Origin: Actinomyces respiraculi
GTDB lineage: Bacteria; Actinomycetota; Actinomycetes; Actinomycetales; Actinomycetaceae
Direction of reading: 5' to 3'
Length of the DNA stretch: 64,000 bases
Assembly (NCBI RefSeq): GCF_014595995.2
Contig: NZ_CP063989.1
Location: 2,604,001 to 2,668,000, forward strand
Position numbers and translations under genes: made by a program. Of this stretch, positions 17,011 through 26,541 are shown piece by piece. The notes beneath the pieces were generated by a model. It had not been told where the DNA came from, ran no database searches, and saw only the letters and a list, made by a program, of their open reading frames with translations. Numbering within the stretch: the stretch's first letter is position 1; every line of letters begins with the position of its first letter.

Positions 17011-20000
17011 ATGAGTGACGAGACGAGCATGAGCCCAGAGCCGCCGAGCGCTGAGCAGCTGAGCCCTGAGCCGCACAGCCGGCGCCGCGGGACCGACCGC
17101 CCCGGCCGCGGCACCGGCCGGCACGACCGGGCCTCTCGCGGCGGGTGCGCCCGCCGGGGCGAGCGCCGACGCGAGTGGCCGGGCTTCACACCCGAGCAGC
17201 TGGCCGAGCGCGCCGCCAGCGTGCCCGCCGTCGTCTACCCCGAGGAGCTGCCGGTCTCGGTGCGCCGCCAGGAGATCGCCGAGGCGATCCGCGACCACCA
17301 GGTCGTCATCGTCGCCGGCGAGACCGGATCCGGCAAAACCACCCAGCTGCCCAAGATCTGCCTCGAGCTCGGGCGCGGCGTGACCGGCATGATCGGCCAC
17401 ACCCAGCCCAGGCGTATCGCCGCGCGCTCCGTCGCCGAGCGCATCGCCCACGAGCTCGGCACCTCCATCGGCGCCGACGGCGTCGTCGGCTACCAGGTGC
17501 GTTTCACCGAGGAGACGGGCCCGCGCACCCTGGTCAAGCTCATGACGGACGGCATCCTCCTGGCGGAGATCCAGGCCGACCCCATGCTGCGCCGTTACGA
17601 CACGATCATCGTCGACGAGGCCCACGAGCGCAGCCTCAACATTGACTTCATCCTCGGCTACCTCGCCCGCCTGCTGCCCCAGCGCCCGGACCTCACGGTC
17701 ATCATCACCTCGGCGACCATCGACTCCGAGCGCTTCGCTGGGCACTTCGGCCAGGACGTCTCGCGCGGCGACGGCCTGACCACCCGCGTCCCCGCCCCCG
17801 TCATCGAGGTCTCGGGGCGCACCTACCCGGTGGAGATCCGCTACCGGCCCCTACTCGCCGACGACGGCTTCGACGCCGCCGCGGACCCGGTACGTCACGC
17901 CGGGGGCCACATTCCCGACGACGACGCCCCCACTTCCCCCGTTTCGCCCGCTTCGCCCGCGGCCCCGGCCGGGGAGTTGTCCGACGCCGAGCTCGAGGCC
18001 CTGACCTCGCCCGACCCGGCGGTCAGGGCGGCCGCCCGAGCCCGGCGCGAGGCCGTGCGCGCAGCCGCCGCACCCGGTGCCGCCCGGGCCGGCGCGCACC
18101 GGGCACCGTCCCAGCGCGAGGAGGACCGCGACCAGGTCACCGGCATCCTCGACGCCGTCGACGAGCTCATGGTCGCCGGCAGCGGCGACATCCTCGTCTT
18201 CCTCGCCGGCGAGCGCGACATCCGCGACACTGAGTCCGCCCTCATCGACCACCTGGGCCCCCGCTACACGGCCGACGGGCGCTCACGCACCCCGGGCGCC
18301 GTCGAGGTCGTGCCCCTCTACTCGCGTCTGAGCGCCGCCGAGCAACACCGGGTCTTCGAGGCGCACTCCACCCGTCGGATCGTGCTCGCCACGAACGTCG
18401 CCGAAACCTCCCTCACCGTGCCGGGAATCCGCTACGTCATCGACCCGGGCCTGGCACGCATCTCCCGCTACTCCAACCGCACCAAGGTCCAACGCCTGCC
18501 CATCGAGCCCGTGAGCCAGGCCAGCGCCAACCAGCGCTCGGGCCGCTGCGGCCGCGTGGCCGACGGCATCGCCATCCGCCTGTACTCCGAGGCCGACTTC
18601 CGCTCGCGCCCCGAGTACACCGAGCCGGAGATCCTGCGCACCTCGCTGGCCAGCGTCATCCTGCAGATGGCGAACCTGGGCCTGGGCGCGGTCGAGGACT
18701 TCCCCTTCCTCGACGCCCCCGACCCGCGCGCGGTGCGCGACGGCATCCAGCTGCTCACCGAGATCGGCGCCATCGAGACGGTTGGCACCGGCTCCTCGCG
18801 TCGCGCGGCCCACACCAGTGGACGCGGCCCGCGCCTGACCTCCGTGGGGCGCCGCCTGGCCCGCCTGCCCATCGACCCGCGCCTGGGGCGCATGCTGCTG
18901 GAGGCCGGTGAGCGCGGCTGCGCCGGCGAGGTCATGGTCATCGTCGCCGCCCTGTCCATCCAGGACGTGCGCGAGCGCCCCGCGGACCGCCAGGAGGCCT
19001 CCGACGCCCTGCACCGCCGCTTCGCGGACCCGACGAGCGACTTCCTCACCTACCTCAACCTGTGGCGCTACCTGCGCACTCAGCAGCGCGAGCTCTCCGG
19101 CTCCGCGTTCCGCCGCATGTGCCGGGCCGAGTTCCTGCACTACCTGCGGGTGCGCGAGTGGCAGGACGTCCACACCCAGCTGCGCCAGCTGGCCCGGCCG
19201 CTGGGACTGAGTGCCGCCCCGGTGGAGCTGCCGACGGCCCGCTCCATCCGGGCTGCCCGCCAGGCCCTGGAGCCGGGCTCGCACGCCGCCCAGATCGCCC
19301 ATGGGGATGTGGCGGCCGCCGTCGTCGCCCTGGGACGCAGCGCGGACACGCCGGACGCGGACGCGATCCACCGCTCCCTGCTCGTGGGGCTGCTGTCCAA
19401 CGTCGGCAGCTGGGATGAGCGGCGCCGCGAGTATGGCGGTGCCCGCGGCACCCGCTTCACGATCTGGCCCGGATCGGGCCTGCGTCGAAAGACCTACGAC
19501 TGGGTGATGACCGCCGAGCTCGTTGAGACGAGCCGCCTGTTCGCCCGCACGGTCGCGCGGGTGGACCCGCGCTGGGTCGAGGAGGCGGCCGAGGCCGCGG
19601 GCCTGGCCCGGCACGTGTACGGCGAGCCCTACTGGTCCACGCGTCGGGGCGCCGCCATGGTCCACGAGAAGGTCCTGCTGTACGGCATGACGCTGGCGGC
19701 GGAGCGTCCGGCCACGCTGGCGAGCGTCGGTACCGCCTCCGCGCGCGAGGTGGCCCGCGAGATGTTCCTGCGTCAGGGCCTGGTCGAGGGCGGCTGGCAC
19801 GCGCGTCACGGTTTCGTCCAGCGCAACCGTGACCTGGTCGAGGACCTGGGCGAGGTCGAGTCGCGTCGCCGCGAACACGGGCTGCTGGCCTCGGACGAGG
19901 CCCTGCTGCGTTTCTACAACGAACGTGTTCCCGAGGACGTCTACGGCGCCAATGACTTCGACGTGTGGTGGAAGCGGGAGAAGGGGCAGCATCCGGACCT

Positions 20001-21690
20001 GCTCGACTTCACGCGCGAGCTGCTCCTACCCGGCGGCGATGACGTCGACCTCGAGCGCGCATACCCGGACCAGTGGGTCCAGGGGGACCTCACTCTGGGC
20101 CTGGAGTACGTCTTCGAGCCGGGGCGCGCCGACGACGGCGTGAGCGTCCAGGTGCCGCTCGAGGTGCTGGGCCGCCTGTCACCCGAGGGCTTCGACTGGC
20201 TCGTGCCGGGCATGCGTCCCGAGCTCGTCGTCGCCACGATCCGGGCCCTGCCCAAGCGGGTGCGCCGCCAGCTCGTGCCGGCGCCCGACGTCGGTGCCCA
20301 GCTGTGGGCGATGATGCGCGAGGCCCACCCGGTGCCCGAGGGCGCGAGCGCGCCGGAGGTCCCCTTCCGCCAGGCTTTTGCTGAGGCGGTGCGGCGCCTG
20401 CGCGACGTCGAGGTCACCGAGGCCGACTGGCTCGAGGCGGAAGAGCACCTGCCGGAGCACCTGCGCATGTCCTTCGTGGGGCTCGACGCGCGTGGGCGCG
20501 AGGTCGGCCGCGGCAAGGACCTCGTCGCACTGCAAAAGCGGCTCGCCGGGCGCACGGAGCAGGCGGTGCGCTCGGCGGTGCGCGGGGCGCTGGCCCAGGC
20601 GATGGCCGAGGCCGAGGACCGCCAGGCCTCGCGCGGCCGCAGGCGCAAGGGCCGCGCTCAGGGTTCCGACCGCGGCGCCTCACCGTCCGCTGGACGGTCG
20701 GGATCGCCGTCGGCCACCTCCGGAGGCGTGACGGGCGCGCCCGGGCTGCGGGCGGGTCTGGCCGAGCGCACGGGGCTCACCGACTGGCCGTCCGCTGTGG
20801 CCGGGCTCGACGGCGAGGACCGCTCGACCCTGCCGGCGACCGTGGAGTCCACGGGCACGGCCGGGCTTGTCGTGCGCGGCTACCCGACGCTCGTGGCCGC
20901 CGGGCCGACGAGCGCGGACCTGACAATCCTGCCCGACGCCCAGGCGCAGGCACGCGCCCACGGGGCAGGGGTGACGGCGCTGGCACTGGCGCGCACACAG
21001 CTCGCCGTCGGACGCGTGACCTCGCGTTGGACGGCCGGCGAGACACTGGCGCTGGCGGCCTCGCCGTACCGGAGTACCGATGCGCTCGTGACGGATATCC
21101 AGCTGGCGGCGGCGCGCGTGGTCGCCTCCCGGTGGGCGGTCGCCGTCGGACGGCAGCTGGAGGAGGTACGCACGCGGGCCGCCTTCGAGGAGCTCGTGAC
21201 GTTCATGCGCCGCGAGCTCGAGGACGAGGTCTACCGGGTGGCGCAGGTGGTGGCCGCCACGCTCGAGGCTCAGCGGGAGGTGGGGCGCGCCGTCGAGCAG
21301 CACACCTCGCTGGCGCTGCTGTCCACACTGCAGCAGGTGCGCGAGCACGTGGCCACGCTCGTCTTCGACGGCTTCGTGGCTGCCACGCCCGCCGAGCACC
21401 TGGTGCACCTGCCGCGCTACCTGCGGGCGGCGGCGGCACGCGTGGACAAGGCGCAGGCCTCGCCGGCTCAGGACGCGGCACTGGCCTACCAGGTGGCTGA
21501 GGCCGAGGCGCTGCTGGCCGAGGCGCGTGCGCGGGCGGCGGCGCTGCCGCCGGATGCCGAGCGTGAGGCGCTGCTGGTGGAGGGCCGGTGGCTCATCGAG
21601 GAGCTGCGGGTCAGCCTGTTCGCCCAGACGCTGGGCACGAGCCGGAAGGTGAGTGTGCAGCGCATCAGCAAGCTGCTGGCGAAGGTCTGA
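17011..21690 (+). CDS. hrpA: ATP-dependent DEAH-box RNA helicase, HrpA type
   Basis: 1559 residues; a second ATG four codons upstream is possible. The first 75 residues are Pro/Arg-rich. Helicase motifs appear in order: GETGSGKTTQLPK (motif I, about residue 104), DEAH in IVDEAHERSLN (about 202), TSATIDSERF (motif III), NVAETSLTVPGIRYVID (motif V) and QRSGRCGR (motif VI). HA2 and OB domains and a long C-terminal DUF3418 region follow. HrpA acts on mRNA processing and on stalled ribosomes. It is longer than typical HrpA (about 1300 residues). Extra length comes from a low-complexity insert around 295-370 and another, Gly/Ser/Arg-rich, near 1205-1260. It appears monocistronic. Confidence 0.92.
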   Translation: MSDETSMSPEPPSAEQLSPEPHSRRRGTDRPGRGTGRHDRASRGGCARRGERRREWPGFTPEQLAERAASVPAVVYPEELPVSVRRQEIAEAIRDHQVVIVAGETGSGKTTQLPKICLELGRGVTGMIGHTQPRRIAARSVAERIAHELGTSIGADGVVGYQVRFTEETGPRTLVKLMTDGILLAEIQADPMLRRYDTIIVDEAHERSLNIDFILGYLARLLPQRPDLTVIITSATIDSERFAGHFGQDVSRGDGLTTRVPAPVIEVSGRTYPVEIRYRPLLADDGFDAAADPVRHAGGHIPDDDAPTSPVSPASPAAPAGELSDAELEALTSPDPAVRAAARARREAVRAAAAPGAARAGAHRAPSQREEDRDQVTGILDAVDELMVAGSGDILVFLAGERDIRDTESALIDHLGPRYTADGRSRTPGAVEVVPLYSRLSAAEQHRVFEAHSTRRIVLATNVAETSLTVPGIRYVIDPGLARISRYSNRTKVQRLPIEPVSQASANQRSGRCGRVADGIAIRLYSEADFRSRPEYTEPEILRTSLASVILQMANLGLGAVEDFPFLDAPDPRAVRDGIQLLTEIGAIETVGTGSSRRAAHTSGRGPRLTSVGRRLARLPIDPRLGRMLLEAGERGCAGEVMVIVAALSIQDVRERPADRQEASDALHRRFADPTSDFLTYLNLWRYLRTQQRELSGSAFRRMCRAEFLHYLRVREWQDVHTQLRQLARPLGLSAAPVELPTARSIRAARQALEPGSHAAQIAHGDVAAAVVALGRSADTPDADAIHRSLLVGLLSNVGSWDERRREYGGARGTRFTIWPGSGLRRKTYDWVMTAELVETSRLFARTVARVDPRWVEEAAEAAGLARHVYGEPYWSTRRGAAMVHEKVLLYGMTLAAERPATLASVGTASAREVAREMFLRQGLVEGGWHARHGFVQRNRDLVEDLGEVESRRREHGLLASDEALLRFYNERVPEDVYGANDFDVWWKREKGQHPDLLDFTRELLLPGGDDVDLERAYPDQWVQGDLTLGLEYVFEPGRADDGVSVQVPLEVLGRLSPEGFDWLVPGMRPELVVATIRALPKRVRRQLVPAPDVGAQLWAMMREAHPVPEGASAPEVPFRQAFAEAVRRLRDVEVTEADWLEAEEHLPEHLRMSFVGLDARGREVGRGKDLVALQKRLAGRTEQAVRSAVRGALAQAMAEAEDRQASRGRRRKGRAQGSDRGASPSAGRSGSPSATSGGVTGAPGLRAGLAERTGLTDWPSAVAGLDGEDRSTLPATVESTGTAGLVVRGYPTLVAAGPTSADLTILPDAQAQARAHGAGVTALALARTQLAVGRVTSRWTAGETLALAASPYRSTDALVTDIQLAAARVVASRWAVAVGRQLEEVRTRAAFEELVTFMRRELEDEVYRVAQVVAATLEAQREVGRAVEQHTSLALLSTLQQVREHVATLVFDGFVAATPAEHLVHLPRYLRAAAARVDKAQASPAQDAALAYQVAEAEALLAEARARAAALPPDAEREALLVEGRWLIEELRVSLFAQTLGTSRKVSVQRISKLLAKV

Positions 21691-21771
21691 GCGGTGTCCT
21701 CGGCGCCCCCGCCGCCTGTGCCCCGAGTGGCCTCTTGCTTCTGACACCATGTGAGCATGTGCGCTGAGGTC

Positions 21772-22596
21772 ATGGATCACGACGACGCCCTGCTGCGGAT
21801 CGGCCTGTTCTCCCGTCTGACGTCGATCAGCGTGAGGATGCTGCGCCACTACCAGGAGCAGGGCGTCCTTGAGCCGGCACGGACCGACCCTTTCACCGGA
21901 CACCGCTTCTACACGTCCGCCCAACTGACCCGGGCCCACTGGATCGTGCGGCTACGTGATGCCGGGCTTCCCGTCAGCGAGATCGGTGAGGTCCTGGCCC
22001 ACCGGGGTGATCCTGAGCGGCTGCGCTCGCTCATGTCCTCCCACGCCCGGCGCCTGGCCGGCCAACGGGCGCGGTTGGAGGAGATGAGCGCGGCCTTCGA
22101 CCGCATCAGCACCTACCTGGAGGAGTCCACCATGGAGATCGACATCCGACGCACCCACCTGCCCGCCATGACCGTCGCGTCACTGCGACGCGTTCTACCC
22201 CGTTACTCCGACGAGGGCGAACTGTGGCAGGAGATCAGCGAGCTCATGTCCCGAGCGGGCATCGTGATGTCCGACCCGCCGCTGTGCGGCGCCACCTTCC
22301 TCGACCCGGAGTACCGGGACTCCGACGTCGACGTCGAGGTCTGGGAACGGGTAGCCGAGCCCTTCACCGCCGTCAGCCCCCTGGAGTGCCGCGAGCTGCC
22401 CGCCTGCGAGGTCATCATGGGCACGCTGCGCGGCGGCTATGACGGCATGCCCGAGGTCTGCACCGCGATCGGCACCCATATCGCGGCCCACGGCCTGCGC
22501 ACCGGCCCCATGTTCAATATCTACCGGGTCGGCCCGGCCCAGGACCCCGACCCGACGTCCTGGATCACCGACGTCTGTTTCCCCGTCGAGCCCTGA
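21772..22596 (+). CDS. MerR-family transcriptional regulator with GyrI-like effector domain
   Basis: 274 residues from the ATG of MDHDDALLRIG; GTG 21751 and ATG 21757 are in-frame alternatives. The winged-helix DNA-binding part (LLRIGLFSRLTSISVRMLRHYQEQGVLEP, then TGHRFYTSAQL) is typical MerR. A coiled-coil linker (LMSSHARRLAGQRARLEEM) follows. From about residue 120 (EIDIRRTHLPAMTVASLRRVL) a GyrI/BmrR-C type effector domain begins, with conserved acidic and aromatic residues. Such regulators usually sense hydrophobic drugs and activate efflux genes. No obvious target lies alongside except possibly cls, which is convergent. Confidence 0.85.
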   Translation: MDHDDALLRIGLFSRLTSISVRMLRHYQEQGVLEPARTDPFTGHRFYTSAQLTRAHWIVRLRDAGLPVSEIGEVLAHRGDPERLRSLMSSHARRLAGQRARLEEMSAAFDRISTYLEESTMEIDIRRTHLPAMTVASLRRVLPRYSDEGELWQEISELMSRAGIVMSDPPLCGATFLDPEYRDSDVDVEVWERVAEPFTAVSPLECRELPACEVIMGTLRGGYDGMPEVCTAIGTHIAAHGLRTGPMFNIYRVGPAQDPDPTSWITDVCFPVEP

Positions 22597-22602
22597 CCAG
22601 CG

Positions 22603-22636
22603 CGGTGCGGGGTCGGTCCTCTCCGGCCCCGCACCG
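22603..22636. terminator. Bidirectional terminator between merR-type gene and cls
   Basis: A 14-bp stem (CGGTGCGGGGTCGG pairing with CCGGCCCCGCACCG, one G-T wobble) with a 6-nt loop lies exactly between the convergent stop codons. Confidence 0.75.
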
Positions 22637-24163
22637 TCACAGTACCGCGGACATGAGGCGGCAGACGTTGTCCACGTAGCGCCGGTACCACGGCTCCGTC
22701 GCCCACTGCTCGGCGGTCAGCTCCTCGCTCAGCTCGCGGTAGGCCTCGTCATTGCCGCGCAGGAGGTCGTCCAGGTCCCCGCCGAAGGCCAGCAGCATGA
22801 CCTCGTAGTTGAGGGCGAAGGAGCGGAAGTCCATGTTGGAGGAGCCGATGACGGCGACGTCGTCGTCGACCGTCATGTACTTGGCGTGCAGGACGGTGGG
22901 CGCCGGGTAACGGTAGATGCGCACGCCCGCCGCCAGCAGGGCCGCGTAATAGGAGCGCTGGGCGTGGTTGACGATGAAGTGGTCGGACTCCTTGCCCACG
23001 AAGAGCTCGACGTCGATCCCCCGGTAGGCGGCGGTGGTGATCGCGGACAGCAGGGCCTCGTCGGGGATGAAGTAGGGGCTGGTGATCGATACCCGCCGCT
23101 CGGCGGTCTGGATGAGAGACAGGAACATCCGCAGGTTCGGCTCCGTCGGGTAGCCGGGTCCTGAGGGGATGATCTGCATCGCGTTGACGACGGCGTCGGG
23201 CCTGCCACTGCGGGGTGCCGGGGTGCCGACGACGGCGCCCACCCGGTTGCCCACGTCGGCCAGGTCCTGCTCCTCCAGGCCGGGGGCGAGGTCCAGGACT
23301 CCGAGCTGCTCGCCGGCCTCGAAGTACCAGTCCATGGCGAAGACGGCCTGCGCCTCGATGACGACATCACCCGTGACCTCGACGGACAGGTCGTGCCACA
23401 CGCGCCCAGCCCGTCTGTTCGAGCGCAGCCGGTAGGACGGGTCGATGATGTTGTGCGAGCCGATGAAGGCTGTGCGGCCGTCCACGATGAGGAGCTTGCG
23501 GTGGTTGCGCAGGTCGGGGCGGCGGAAGCGGCGCCGGTGGGGCAGCAGCGGCATCATGAGCCGCCACCGGATTCCCGCCTGCTCCCAGCGCCGCCCGAGC
23601 GTGCGCCAGCCGGGGTACTTGCGTGAGCCCAGGTGGTCGACGAGGAGTCTGACGGGGACCCCGCGGGCGGCGGCCCGCTCGAGAGCGCTGTAGAAGACGT
23701 CCGTCACCTCGTCCCAGGACTGGATATAGAACTCGACGTGGACGTGGTGCTCGGCACCATCGATCGCCCGGGCCATGGCCGCGTAGGTGTCGGCGGCGTC
23801 GGCGTGCAGGGCGACGACCTCACCCGTGACGCAGGGCAGGGCGGTGAGCCTGCGGTTCATGCGCAGGACGGAGGCCAGGTGCGGGCTGGGGCGGGCACCC
23901 GCGGGGGCGTCGGGTAGGCCCGCGGCCATCCGCAGGGCGCCCTCGGTGACGCTCACCTGCTGCTCGCGACGGCGCCCGTGGATCCAGGGGCTGCCAAGGA
24001 AGATGTACAGGGGCAGTCCGACGACGGGTAACAGGAAGATGAGCAGCAGCCAGGCGGTCGAGGAGGAGGGCCTGCGGTTCTCGGGGACCGTGCCCAGGGC
24101 GGCGATCTTGATGCTGTACTCGAGCACGACCCAGATGGTCGTGAGGAACTCGGGCAGCTGCAT
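22637..24163 (-). CDS. cls: Cardiolipin synthase
   Basis: 508 residues, ATG with AGGAT six bases upstream. Two N-terminal membrane helices (about 8-25 and 35-55, ending LPLYIFLGSPWIHGRR) precede two phospholipase-D catalytic modules. The first HKD motif is HRKLLIVDGRTAFIGSHN and the second HAKYMTVDDDVAVIGSSNMD. All catalytic His, Lys and Asp residues are present. Bacterial Cls joins two phosphatidylglycerol molecules, or PG with another donor, to make cardiolipin at the membrane. Length is normal. It lies 65 bases downstream of the repeat-rich membrane protein gene on the same strand. Confidence 0.92.
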   Translation of the reverse strand: MQLPEFLTTIWVVLEYSIKIAALGTVPENRRPSSSTAWLLLIFLLPVVGLPLYIFLGSPWIHGRRREQQVSVTEGALRMAAGLPDAPAGARPSPHLASVLRMNRRLTALPCVTGEVVALHADAADTYAAMARAIDGAEHHVHVEFYIQSWDEVTDVFYSALERAAARGVPVRLLVDHLGSRKYPGWRTLGRRWEQAGIRWRLMMPLLPHRRRFRRPDLRNHRKLLIVDGRTAFIGSHNIIDPSYRLRSNRRAGRVWHDLSVEVTGDVVIEAQAVFAMDWYFEAGEQLGVLDLAPGLEEQDLADVGNRVGAVVGTPAPRSGRPDAVVNAMQIIPSGPGYPTEPNLRMFLSLIQTAERRVSITSPYFIPDEALLSAITTAAYRGIDVELFVGKESDHFIVNHAQRSYYAALLAAGVRIYRYPAPTVLHAKYMTVDDDVAVIGSSNMDFRSFALNYEVMLLAFGGDLDDLLRGNDEAYRELSEELTAEQWATEPWYRRYVDNVCRLMSAVL

Positions 24164-24179
24164 GGGGCCATCCTGTCAC

Positions 24180-24205
24180 GGTCGGCTCGCGCGGGGCGGC
24201 CGACC
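24180..24205 (-). terminator. Possible weak terminator between two reverse-strand genes
   Basis: GGTCGGC and GCCGACC form a 7-bp stem with a 12-nt loop between the lysozyme-like protein gene and cls. No T-tract. Confidence 0.3.
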
Positions 24206-24228
24206 AGTTCCAGTAGCGGCCCCGCCGC

Positions 24229-25944
24229 TCAGTCCGCGGTCGAGGGGGTCGGATCCCCGAACCAGGTGCGGTAGTAGCCGTAGAAGTTGAGGGTGCCCCA
24301 GGTGGTGCAGGCGTCCCCTCCGTCCCAGGCGGCGTCGTTGAGCAGGTACGGGGTGTAGTTGTACAGGCCGGCTGTGGCCTGGTTGAGGGGGGTGACCTCG
24401 CCGGTGCCGCAGGCCGCGGTGGGGGCGTAGCCGAGTGTGGCGGTCTCGCCCGCGATGACCTCGTATGCCTGCGGGTCCTGGTGGTAGCGCTGGAACTGGG
24501 CGGCGGCTCCGTAGACCTGACGGAAGAAGCCTGCGTGCTCGGGGTCGCAGGTGCCGCCGTCAGGACAGTCGTATCCGGCGGCCGCCTCGTAGTCGTGGGC
24601 GCTGAGGCTCTCGCCGGAGGCCGTGAGCAGACTCTGCTCCTTCTGAATGAGGGTGAGCAGCACGCGGGGGCTGACGCCGCAGGAGGTGGCAACATTGACG
24701 ATGACCTGGGCGGCCGTCTCACCTTCGACCCCCGTGTAACCGCCGGCGCAGCCGGGGCCGGGCTCGTAGTCCTCGGTGGTGAAGACGGCCTCCGACAGGC
24801 AGGGGGTGCCGTCGTCGCCGGGGGTGCAGCCCTTGTTGACCCGGTCGATGAAGGCGGTGACCTCTTCGAGCGTCATGGAGCTGGAGTCGAAGAAGACGTC
24901 GTCGTCGATGACGTGGGCGGGGTCGAAGCCCGTGTAGTCGGGGACGACGATGGCCGGCTTGGTGGGGGTGTGCACGGAGGGATTGGGGGTGGGGGCCGCG
25001 GCGGTTGGCTCAGTGCGAGGGTCGAGCAGACCCAGGGCGTCGATGGCGAGCGCGCCGGCCCCGAAGGTGGCAGCAAGGGCGAGGAGCACGATGAGGGCTC
25101 CGGTGAGGCGGCGGCGCAGGCGCCCGGGGCGGCGGCCGGGGCGGGGGTGTGACTCGGCCTGGTCGAAGAGCGCGGCGGCCGAGGAGGCGGGTGGTGTCGG
25201 CTCGTCCGGCTCGGCTGTGCTGTCCTGGGGTGACGGGGTGGTGCGGGCCGCGGTGGTGGTGCGCTCCAGCGAAACCCAGGCGGGTCGCATCGGCTGATCC
25301 GGCTCGGCGGGAGACGACGTCGGCCGGGCAGGTGCGGCCGCGTGTTTCGGCTCGGCGGGAGCGGTGGCAGAGGCGGCAGCCCGGGCGGGTGCAGCAGCAC
25401 GTTTCGGCTCAGCGGGAGCGGTGGCAGAGGCGGCAGCCCGGGCGGGTGCAGCAGCACGCTTCGGTTCGGCGGGAGCGGTAGCAGGAGCGGCGGCCCGGGA
25501 AGGTGTAGCAGAGCGAGTCGGCTCAGCGGGAGATGACGCTGTCCGGGCGGGTGCGGCAGCGCGCTTCGGTTCGGCTGGGGCGGCGGCAGAGGCGGCGGCC
25601 CGGGACAGTGCGGCAGCGCGCTTCGGTTCGGCGGGAGATGACGCTGTCCGGGCGGGTGCAGCAGCGCGAGTCGGCTCGGCTGGGGCGGCGGCCCGGGCGG
25701 CCCGGGCGGCGCGTCGGGTGCGGGGGGCGCGACGCGCGGGCTCAGCGGCCCCTGTCGTCCGCGCTGCCGGTGCTGCCGGAGGGGTTGGCTCGCCGGGAGC
25801 CACGGGAGCCACAGGATCGGGAGCCCGGTGGCGGCCGGAGGCGCGCGAGACCCTCGTGGCCCGCTCCGTCGGGGGTGCGGCACGGTGACGCCCCACGCCG
25901 TCGGGCTGCCCCGCAGTCTGCTTGGAGTCCTGCTGGTCGCTCAT
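24229..25944 (-). CDS. Membrane-anchored protein with Ala/Pro-rich repeats and lysozyme-like ectodomain ('hemagglutinin'-type)
   Basis: 571 residues from the ATG of MSDQQDSKQ (an ATG three codons upstream is possible). Residues about 25-270 are low complexity, with repeats of PAEPKRAAAPARAAASATA type. One TM helix (GALIVLLALAATFGAGALAI, about 310) follows. The ectodomain starts near VIDDDVFFDSSSMTLEEVTAFID and contains LLTLIQKEQSLLTA, AAGYDCPDGGTCD, FFRQVYGAAAQFQRY and GLYNYTPYLLN. This is the pattern of the cysteine-bearing lysozyme-like domain widespread in actinobacterial secreted proteins, often labelled hemagglutinin. The Glu of QKEQ sits where a transglycosylase acid would. Peptidoglycan cleavage is plausible but unproven. 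Confidence 0.75.
   Translation of the reverse strand: MSDQQDSKQTAGQPDGVGRHRAAPPTERATRVSRASGRHRAPDPVAPVAPGEPTPPAAPAARTTGAAEPARRAPRTRRAARAARAAAPAEPTRAAAPARTASSPAEPKRAAALSRAAASAAAPAEPKRAAAPARTASSPAEPTRSATPSRAAAPATAPAEPKRAAAPARAAASATAPAEPKRAAAPARAAASATAPAEPKHAAAPARPTSSPAEPDQPMRPAWVSLERTTTAARTTPSPQDSTAEPDEPTPPASSAAALFDQAESHPRPGRRPGRLRRRLTGALIVLLALAATFGAGALAIDALGLLDPRTEPTAAAPTPNPSVHTPTKPAIVVPDYTGFDPAHVIDDDVFFDSSSMTLEEVTAFIDRVNKGCTPGDDGTPCLSEAVFTTEDYEPGPGCAGGYTGVEGETAAQVIVNVATSCGVSPRVLLTLIQKEQSLLTASGESLSAHDYEAAAGYDCPDGGTCDPEHAGFFRQVYGAAAQFQRYHQDPQAYEVIAGETATLGYAPTAACGTGEVTPLNQATAGLYNYTPYLLNDAAWDGGDACTTWGTLNFYGYYRTWFGDPTPSTAD
25330..25740 (-). repeat. Degenerate in-frame repeats of about 57-60 bp in the Ala/Pro/Lys-rich stalk
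   Basis: Units containing GGTGCAGCAGCACG(C/T)TTCGG and variants recur about seven times and encode PAEPKRAAAPAR-like segments. The two best copies, near 25355-25470, are almost identical. Confidence 0.7.
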
Positions 25945-26001
25945 CGTGGCCATGCTGCCACACCCGAGAGGGTGGGGCACGCCGCTCGCTAGTCTCCGGG
26001 C

Positions 26002-26541
26002 ATGGAGATCCCCGCCGCACTTGCCCTCGCGCGCGCCCTCATGCAGGAGCACGGGGTCGGCGACTGGGGGCTCGAGCTCGACCGGGCCCGCAGGCGCGCC
26101 GGCCTGACAGACCACGCCCGCCGCCGCATCACGCTCTCGCGCGCCCTCATGGTCCTGTACGACGAGACCGAGGTCCGCGAGACCGTCCTGCATGAGATCG
26201 CCCACGCGCGCGTCGGCACCCATCACGGGCACGACGCCGTGTGGCGGGCGGAGGCCCAGCGCCTAGGCGCGAGCGGCCGACGCCTCGTGCCCCGCCAGGC
26301 ACCGCAGGTCGAGGGCCGCTGGCGCGGGACCTGCCCCGCAGGCCACACGGTGGCGCGTCTGCGGCGCCCCACCGTCCCGCTGGCCTGCGCGCTCTGCGGG
26401 CGCACCTTCAGCCTCGAGAACCTGCTGACCTGGACCTACGACGGGCGCAGCGTCACCGAGCAGGAGATCGGCCCCCGTTACGCCCGCGCACTGGCGGCGG
26501 CGCGACTGCGCAGCGACAGCCGCCGCACGAGCGCGCCGTGA
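26002..26541 (+). CDS. SprT-like zinc metalloprotease-domain protein
   Basis: 179 residues. The zinc motif HEIAHARVGTHHGHDAVW (HExxH with a third His downstream, about residues 60-77) is that of SprT-like proteins. A CPAGHTVARLRRP ... CALCG segment (about 111-134) gives the four-ligand zinc ribbon of the C-terminal half. Eukaryotic SPRTN cleaves DNA-protein crosslinks; bacterial SprT-like function is not defined. Its last 64 bases overlap the end of the convergent ABC permease gene, an unusually long convergent overlap. Confidence 0.85.
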   Translation: MEIPAALALARALMQEHGVGDWGLELDRARRRAGLTDHARRRITLSRALMVLYDETEVRETVLHEIAHARVGTHHGHDAVWRAEAQRLGASGRRLVPRQAPQVEGRWRGTCPAGHTVARLRRPTVPLACALCGRTFSLENLLTWTYDGRSVTEQEIGPRYARALAAARLRSDSRRTSAP